Positions 57,580 through 64,000 of a DNA stretch of 64,000 nt are shown piece by piece. The notes beneath the pieces were generated by a model. That model worked only from the letters and a program-made list of their open reading frames with translations. It made no database searches and had not been told where the DNA came from. The DNA is taken from the NCBI RefSeq assembly GCF_027596085.1, contig NC_072469.1, positions 13,785,914 to 13,849,913 on the forward strand, given 5' to 3'. The translations under genes were made by a program, and so were the position numbers. Source of the stretch: Anoplopoma fimbria (taxonomy: Eukaryota; Chordata; Actinopteri; Perciformes; Anoplopomatidae). Each line of letters starts with the position of its first letter. Position 1 is the stretch's first letter.

Positions 57580-57835
57580 TGTCGGTCCCTGTGGACAAAA
57601 GCAGTAGTGATACAGTGCACCAGGGTCCCTTTAGGAAACCTCTCAATTTACTGCAGCAGCGGTCTGACAGTCCGCTCCGCTCAGTCCTAGTTTGGGGTTT
57701 TTCCTGTACTGGGCTGGTCTGTTTTCTGGAGGCCTCGCTGGAGTCTGAGCTGAAGGAGTTAATCTGGTTAACCTGCCCGATTTCATCTGATTTTGCGCCG
57801 TATGACGAGTGACGGCTGATGTCATTTTCAGTTGC
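57580..57835. repeat. Unnamed dispersed repeat, copy B
   Basis: It contains GGTCCCTGTGGACAAAAGCA, CTGGGCTGGTCTG, TAACCTGCCCGATTTCATCT and ATTTTGCGCC, then GCTGATGTC, colinear with copy A at 55690. It is longer than A by a GGGTCCCTTTAGGAAACC to CCTAGTTTGGGG segment. An open frame on each strand here is incidental to the repeat. Confidence 0.6.
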
Positions 57836-58059
57836 TACAATGCTAGCATGCTAGGAGCACTTATGTGAAGCTGCACTCATCAATATTTTCATATAAATTT
57901 TGCAATTGCAAAAAATAAACAATTTCTGAAAATCGGGCCCTCATTGTCGAAAACAAAAACAAAATACAAAATACCTCTTGCAAAAGCAAACGCTTCATTC
58001 AAAACTATATTAACTCTTCTAAATGCAGCACAAAGTAAGTGGCCAGCTAGCCTTCCAGT

Positions 58060-58150
58060 CAACATAGCCAACCATTTAACAGCTGAAGATCCACTGGCTG
58101 TTTGTGGAGACCAAAAAGAGAGAAAAGGATATTGATTATTGGACTCATTA
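58060..58150 (+). repeat. Dispersed repeat, copy 2 of a pair
   Basis: Colinear with 29600-29725 over GCTGAAGATCC, GTGGAGACCAAAAAGAGAGA and ATTGGACTCATTAGG; the copies are diverged. Neither has coding potential. Confidence 0.5.
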
Positions 58151-58671
58151 GGTTGCTTGAAATACAATGAATGTAAATGAATGCTAATGTTATTCTCTGT
58201 CTGCTAGATGTTTGCTGACATGTTCGCTGTTAAGGAGTACAACACCTATTTAAAGTAAAAACTGATCATTTTTTACATAAATAAATGTCTAAGTATGTAT
58301 CTCCGAATGCAGTAACACAATGGTGATTGGGGCCTATGGCTCACTCATGAAAACCTTTTGCATTTGCAGTTTTACGAACTGGGTGTCCGCCCACATACCT
58401 GCGATTGCCTCCTATCACCATAGGTGCCGCCAAAGAGAACAAAGCAGAGATCTTTTAGAATGTATCTTTAAATCTCTGGAAAGAAAAGACAGCAATTAAA
58501 GGTCTGAAATCAGGTGTCAGTGTGTGAGTGTGTGTGCGTGCTCTTATGTATCCTTTTTCTCAGTGTGTGAATACTTGTCTGGATCTATTTTCCGCGACTG
58601 TGTCTCTGTTGTACTGTTTGTGTGAACTAGTTTACGTCTCTTTACGCCTGTATGTGTATTTGTGTGTCAGT

Positions 58672-58674
<3 letters not shown>

Positions 58675-58709
<35 letters not shown>
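58675..58709. repeat. (TG)n microsatellite
   Basis: About 35 bp of TG repeats in a longer T/G-rich stretch (58515-58735). It generates Cys-Val shadow frames. Confidence 0.95.
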
Positions 58710-58712
<3 letters not shown>

Positions 58713-59560
58713 TGTATGTGTATTACTGTGTGTTTGTCAAACAGACAGCAGCCCGCACAAATCCAACCACTCTGGCTCCACAGCTGCTCTGTCACTGTCA
58801 GATCTTGTCAGCAAGACAGCCTGGCCCGTCTGGTCGCTGACTTTCTGTCAGTTGGGTTGCCAGATCCAGGGTGGTCCATACCACCGCACTCATCAAGCCC
58901 CATCCGCCCCGGTCGTCAGGGGGGATTATGCAGATTTAGGAGCACTGTACCTAACCCCTTTACCTCCTCTACTATCCATCCATCCATCCTCTCCTCGTTC
59001 TTCTCTTCTCACCCCTATCTGTCGTCACTTGTGCCAGTCCAGGAAATGACCTTTCCTCTAATATCACAGCAGCCGGCTAAAGTTTTCTCTCTGCATGTGC
59101 TACTTTCCATAGCAGACACATAGAAACAGTCCTAATTGTAATGTAAAACAGATAAGCCCTAATGTTGTGATAAATCTTCACAGAAGCTTTCATAGACTTG
59201 TACAATTTTATTGCTGGGACTGCTTTGTGGTTACATGTACAAATATATGGAGGGTTTAGAGTGCCTAAATTAAACAAATCACATGATTGCCTTTAAGCAT
59301 ATGGTTTTCAATGAATTATAACACAGTTACTGCATACAAAAAAAGTGAAATACATTGTGTAATGCATTTTAAAATTTCAACACAATTAAAGCTATAATTA
59401 TTGAATGGGACAGGCAAAAACACAAAGAAAAGTTGAGAAAATACTGGAGGAGGTCACAACTGCCATGGCAACTTATTGAGACCAGACACAGACAACACTC
59501 TGATCTTCAACAAGTTAGCCAGTTAGAGAGCTTTTGGATGATGGTATACAGCAAGAGAAA

Positions 59561-59621
59561 ACAGTATTCTTAGTATTGAATACTAAGAATACTGTATTCA
59601 CGTTCAATCATTTGAACGTGA
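59561..59621. repeat. Two tandem perfect palindromes
   Basis: ACAGTATTCTTAGTATT (59561-59577) is mirrored exactly by AATACTAAGAATACTGT (59579-59595) around one base. Two bases later TCACGTTCAA (59598-59607) pairs perfectly with TTGAACGTGA (59612-59621) around a 4-nt loop. No gene is nearby. Confidence 0.9.
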
Positions 59622-61129
59622 TTGTAGTGGAGGTTTTGTTTGAGCATTGGTGCTTTATATGAGTTGTTTCTAGAGTGCAGCAGACAGGAACAGGTCATAT
59701 GATCAACCTGAGGAGGGTTCAGACTGCCAGTTATCGGCCAGTTATGTGGAAAGAGGTCAAGTCCAACTTTAATTACCATAGAGCCACAACTACTGGAATT
59801 TGCTTGTGGTACAGCTCAGTTTCCAGTGCATTCAACCCACACGGACACATGGAACACATCAACAGTAGCCTACTGTACATGCTGCACTTACTGTATGTGC
59901 AACATTTTTTATTTTAATGAATTCAGTGTCCATATAGCAGATTGCAGCTCTGAGTGGGCAGCGAGCTGTAGTGTTTAGCAGGGTGCAAGTCAACCTGAAT
60001 AACATTCCCTGCTGGCAGAGAAGCAAGCAGCCTGAATGCTGAATGAATCAACACTAAAACACAGTGCTTATGTGGTGAGCCAAAGAGCTCAATATTAAAT
60101 ATGTCAGCTATTAAAATAAATAATAAATAAAAAAATAGAGACCAAAAAAACCCATGAAAGTGTGATTTAATCCCATACATTTATAAAACTCAGCTCATCA
60201 TAATAAAATGTTATTTCATCCCTCGTCCCTTAATTATAATATATCTCTGCAGGTCAATTTTATTTCATTCAGGTTATTTTTTTGAAAGTAATTTTATATT
60301 ATTTTTAATTCATGTCATTTTTATTTCCCAATTTGTGTTTTTTCTCTCTGCTATTTTGTTGTAATTTTACTTTCCAGACAAACATGTGATATGTGATTGG
60401 CCAAAGCAACAACCGATCAGTGAAATGGCTTTTCCCTGTTAGTTGGATTGCCAGATTAAGACTTTGCCATGACAAGGAGCAGCATGAAATAAACAAATAA
60501 AAATGATTAGAAATATATTAATTTAAAAAGAAGCAAGTCTTTTTAATAATAATAATAATTTCATAATATTTTAGTTTATTTTTAAGAATATATCTAATTA
60601 ATAATTCCATGGTTGTGTTATATGCTGTCTGTTATTAACATGATTTATTTCATTGTGTCCTATTTATTTATATTTATAAGGTCTCCATGGCTTAAAGTAA
60701 AGTAAAAGTGTGGTCTTTTTTTTTACCTATTTATCGTTATTTGGACTTTGATTACAGCACATACTTTTGACATTGTCAATTGACATGGACATACCTATCA
60801 ATCTAAAATATGCATGTGTAACTGAAAGTGTTGAATCATGTCAGGTAGGAATCTATGTATGTTGAATGTCGATGACTTGCAAAGCATGTTGATGTTTGGA
60901 TTTTTTTATGATTCTGTTATTTGTTTGTTATCATTTTAAATTGTTAAGTGTTTTGTTTTGGGGTCTGAGTTAATTGTGATGCCGCCTGTTTTGGCCAGGA
61001 CACTCTTGAAAAAGAGATTTCTAATCTAAATGAGACTCTTACCAGGTTAAATGATGGTTAAATTAAAAAAGGAATTGTCTCTACTACATATGCTATATAT
61101 ACAATAAAGAACACTTTACAGAAACACTG

Positions 61130-61380
61130 GGAAGGATTTAGTGGCATCTACTGGTGAGTTTGCAGATAGCAAACAATTAAATACACATCCCTTTCCAAGT
61201 GTATTGGAGAACTACAGTGGCCCTCAAGTACTATGAAACTCCCTAAAGCCACTGTTTGGTTTGTCCATTTTGAGCTACTGTAGGAACATGGTGGTGCAAC
61301 ATGGCCAATGCCATGAAGAGGACCTACTCCCAACGTAAGTATGAGGGGCTGGTTTTAGCTAACGAAAAATACAATGTTTC
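61130..61380 (+). repeat. Fish dispersed repeat (GTTTGGTTTGTCC ... GGTGCAACATGGC)
   Basis: GATTTAGTGGCATCTACTGG, CCACTGTTTGGTTTGTCCAT, GAGCTACTGTAGGAACATGG and GAAGAGGACCTACTCCCAAC are consecutive phrases of a repeat I recognise from many fish loci. Family not named. An open frame on the minus strand within it is incidental. Confidence 0.6.
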
Positions 61381-64000
61381 AGGTGATTATACACTAATGA
61401 AAACATAGTTATGACATTATATTCCATTCCTGTTCATATTGATCCAAGCTAATGACACCTTTAAGCCCTTTGACTGTATAAAGATAAACTACAGGTTCAG
61501 AGATGGTCACTATGTTCCCGGTTGGTGTCTGTACATCTTACTCTGAGTTCAGGAATACAGACGTCATCTGCAGAACATCTATATCATCCTGGGTATTATG
61601 ATAAACCTTAACAATTGTGGTGTAGCACCACAGAATGACACTAATGCAGTAACATGAGAAAGTTAACTTCAAGATCTAGTGTGTTCATGGGAAAATGTTG
61701 CCGTAGGACATGTTCATTTGGGAATAAGAAAATGTAGCATAGGCTAATTTACAAAGCAATAATTTATAGCGTTGGGTAACCACGGTATTTTCTTTATAGG
61801 AAATTCCTTAAGCTGTGACATATGCCTGCATTAAAAAATGATGTTGTAAAAATCCAACCCTACAACTCAACAGAGTAAGCTAGATTTGAGCTGTCATCAC
61901 TTTTCAGGTTATGATTCTGAAAAAAAAGTAGTGAGTTTTGACAGGACAAACCTGAGTGATCCGTCTCTCTAAACAGAGTGTGCCGCCACTAAGGTCTCTC
62001 TAATTCATCCATAATTCATGGTTAAGCCTTTGTTGGATGGCTGGAAGGCTTGTACTGTTTGTGGCCTGCTGTTAGCCAAGATGCATAATTAAAGACAGAG
62101 GTTTCCTCTCCATGGCCAAACAGTGTGTACCCTGGTCATTTACATAATCAGGCAGGTAGAGATACAAAATAGAAGGTTCCTATAGCAGCTGGTTATGCAT
62201 GACTTGGAGGCTACTATACGCTGTTCTCTTGAATGTGGCAGCTTGTGTTGGTACACTCAGTTATATAAAGTTTCTCAGCTGGCCAGGCACTCATGTTGCT
62301 CATCTGGGTGTACTTTCCCTAGGTGAGGTAATGTTTTTCAGTCCACTCTCCCCAAACTCTTGGAGCAAATCATTTTGCAATGTCATTTCAAGTGGGGTTG
62401 TTTTGCAAGCCTCCATTCCAGAAAATAGAAACAAGTCTGTCCTTCGTTTTTCTTCGTTAGATCATTGCCAGATGTTGCCCTCACTGCATTATCTCCTCTA
62501 AAAAAAAAGAAAAGAAAAAATGCTGCTTGTCCGAGCCCTTCTCACCGGAGCAACAGACTTTGTGTCGTGTTGCTTAGCCATGATTGAGACCAAACAATAA
62601 ACAAGTTTTCAGATTTTTGGCTGCATGTGGGAGAAAGGGTGGATGATGATGATGTCAGTTACAAGGGTTGGATAACGTCTTCACCAAGCCCTTGACCCCT
62701 TCTTGTTGATGTACTGGAAACATTCTGTCAAATTCCTCAGTGGAAAGACCAAAGTGGTTTAACAACAGCTGGATCTCTGCTGGACAGCTGACAAACTGGA
62801 GCTGAAAGATTGTGTAGAGGGGCAGATTCAGTAGACAATGGAGGGATCCTCCTCCTGGCTGATAGCTATCAGACTTTGTCACCAGAAATGCAGTGTTCCT
62901 GCAGTGGCCTCAGATTCAGCCCTCCCCCCCGTGGAAAAAGGACAAACAGCCAGCTGCTTGTTGTCCAGGTGTTTGGCAGTCAGTGTGTTCTCACCACAAG
63001 CTCACTGAGTTTCAATGATTCTCAGCTTCCAAGCGACATGCGTTTTACATCTGGAAACATATCGCCATGGAGGAGTGTTTCAGGATAGGATGTTAATGTT
63101 TCTTAACACCAAACATGTGCAGGAATGAAGCTTGATTGCACTCCAAGATGAGAGGTTATGATAATTTCTACCTCAGTGTTTTTTTTGCCCTTTAATAGTC
63201 TCATAAATTGAAATTAGAGGGTGTAATTCTAGCCAGAATACAGTATGTCGATTGTTGCTCAGGTTTGAACATGATGAACAGTCCTTTGCTTGTGCAGGTC
63301 GGCTGTTCTCGGAACAGGTTGTTATGTTATTTGTTACACCTGTGGTTTACATGCAAAGTCAAAATGTCTGTTATGAAAAAATTATCATTATTGCATATTT
63401 ATTAATACAAACGACACTAAAATGTGTTCCAGTTGAAAAAGAATGGTTACACCATACGAATAAAGTGTGTAGTTAGTTATTAGCTATTATTTAAAATTGT
63501 ACTTGAATGACACAGTTTCAATTTTGGGGTAATTTCAATTCACCCACTTATAATAATCACCCATTCATTATCTTAATGCTTATCCTGTTCACAGTAACGA
63601 GGCACTTGAAATTTCTCAACTAGTTTAATTTAAAAATTTAATATGAGAGGCACAATAAACTCTACCAATGCTTGAAGCTGATACCGGATGTTAATTACCA
63701 TGGTGAACATTAAAAAGATCGAATGAATATGTAATTTCAAGCTCGCATTACCTTAAAAAATACACAATATGGTTGGTAAAATGGAAAAGTGTTAATAGGT
63801 CATTACTAGAGGTAAATGAGGAGATTTTCACGTCACACGATTTGGTTCGAGTCAGTGCGGGTGCGTGCCCCTGCAGACAAAGGAGGGCTCACGGACAGAA
63901 TATGGGTCAGTCTATTAAAAATAGTGGTGGCGAAACTTTATTAAAGTAATAAATACGAGAGTCAACATCCAAAACAACTGGCGGTTGACTGTGCTGTCGA

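Larger units (their letters stand above)
49090..64000. other. Intergenic DNA upstream of SVIL
   Basis: I see no exon chain on either strand. Repeats at 51702, 52500-53665, 55690, 55979, 57580, 58060, 58675 and 61130 and the hairpins at 59561 account for part of it. A minus-strand frame at 62655-62882 (ending ...GLVKTLSNPCN) looks protein-like in composition but matches nothing I know and has no splice partners. Confidence 0.55.

Noticed and set aside
58528..59123. 149-173-codon plus-strand frames
   Set aside because: They depend on the TG microsatellite and a CCATC repeat; no homology.

Overview
The window is vertebrate nuclear DNA, most likely from a teleost fish. It is AT-rich, has very long dinucleotide microsatellites, and carries interspersed repeats of kinds I recognise from bony fish: SINE and LINE 3' tails and palindromic MITEs. 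There are no bacterial-type operons, CRISPR arrays or RNA genes. Almost all long open frames are shadows of (AC)n tracts or chance frames.

The one gene I can identify is the 5' part of supervillin (SVIL), transcribed on the minus strand and running off the left edge. I reconstructed ten coding exons from about 19116 down to 2311 by matching splice sites and reading phase. Nine form a phase-consistent chain of about 748 codons, and a 35-nt microexon candidate extends it to about 759. Exons 5 to 8 contain recognisable supervillin N-terminal blocks: [47 protein letters not shown] and [20 protein letters not shown]. The gelsolin-like and villin headpiece domains must lie outside the window. Which teleost SVIL paralogue this is cannot be decided here.

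Two things about the gene stand out. First, four exons (19.1, 12.9, 11.8 and 10.4 kb) splice in frame to add about 90 residues upstream of the methionine that matches the usual mammalian SVIL start. Second, the acceptor of the next exon abuts a 137-nt (TG)n tract in place of an ordinary polypyrimidine tract, an arrangement that recalls TDP-43-regulated acceptors. Further upstream are three possible 5' exon sites (35.6, 42.5 and 48.6-49.1 kb) that could select between the long and short N-terminus.

The rest, roughly 19.2-64 kb, is non-coding 5' flank or large 5' introns of SVIL plus intergenic DNA. It holds two LINE 3' ends, a stub of the second LINE, a 508-bp element nested in another repeat with a 9-bp duplication, palindromic MITE copies, SINE fragments, two tandem perfect hairpins at 59.56-59.62 kb, and many microsatellites. 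I found no second protein-coding gene and no convincing new multi-gene system. The most interesting leads concern SVIL transcript structure and the young or nested transposon insertions.
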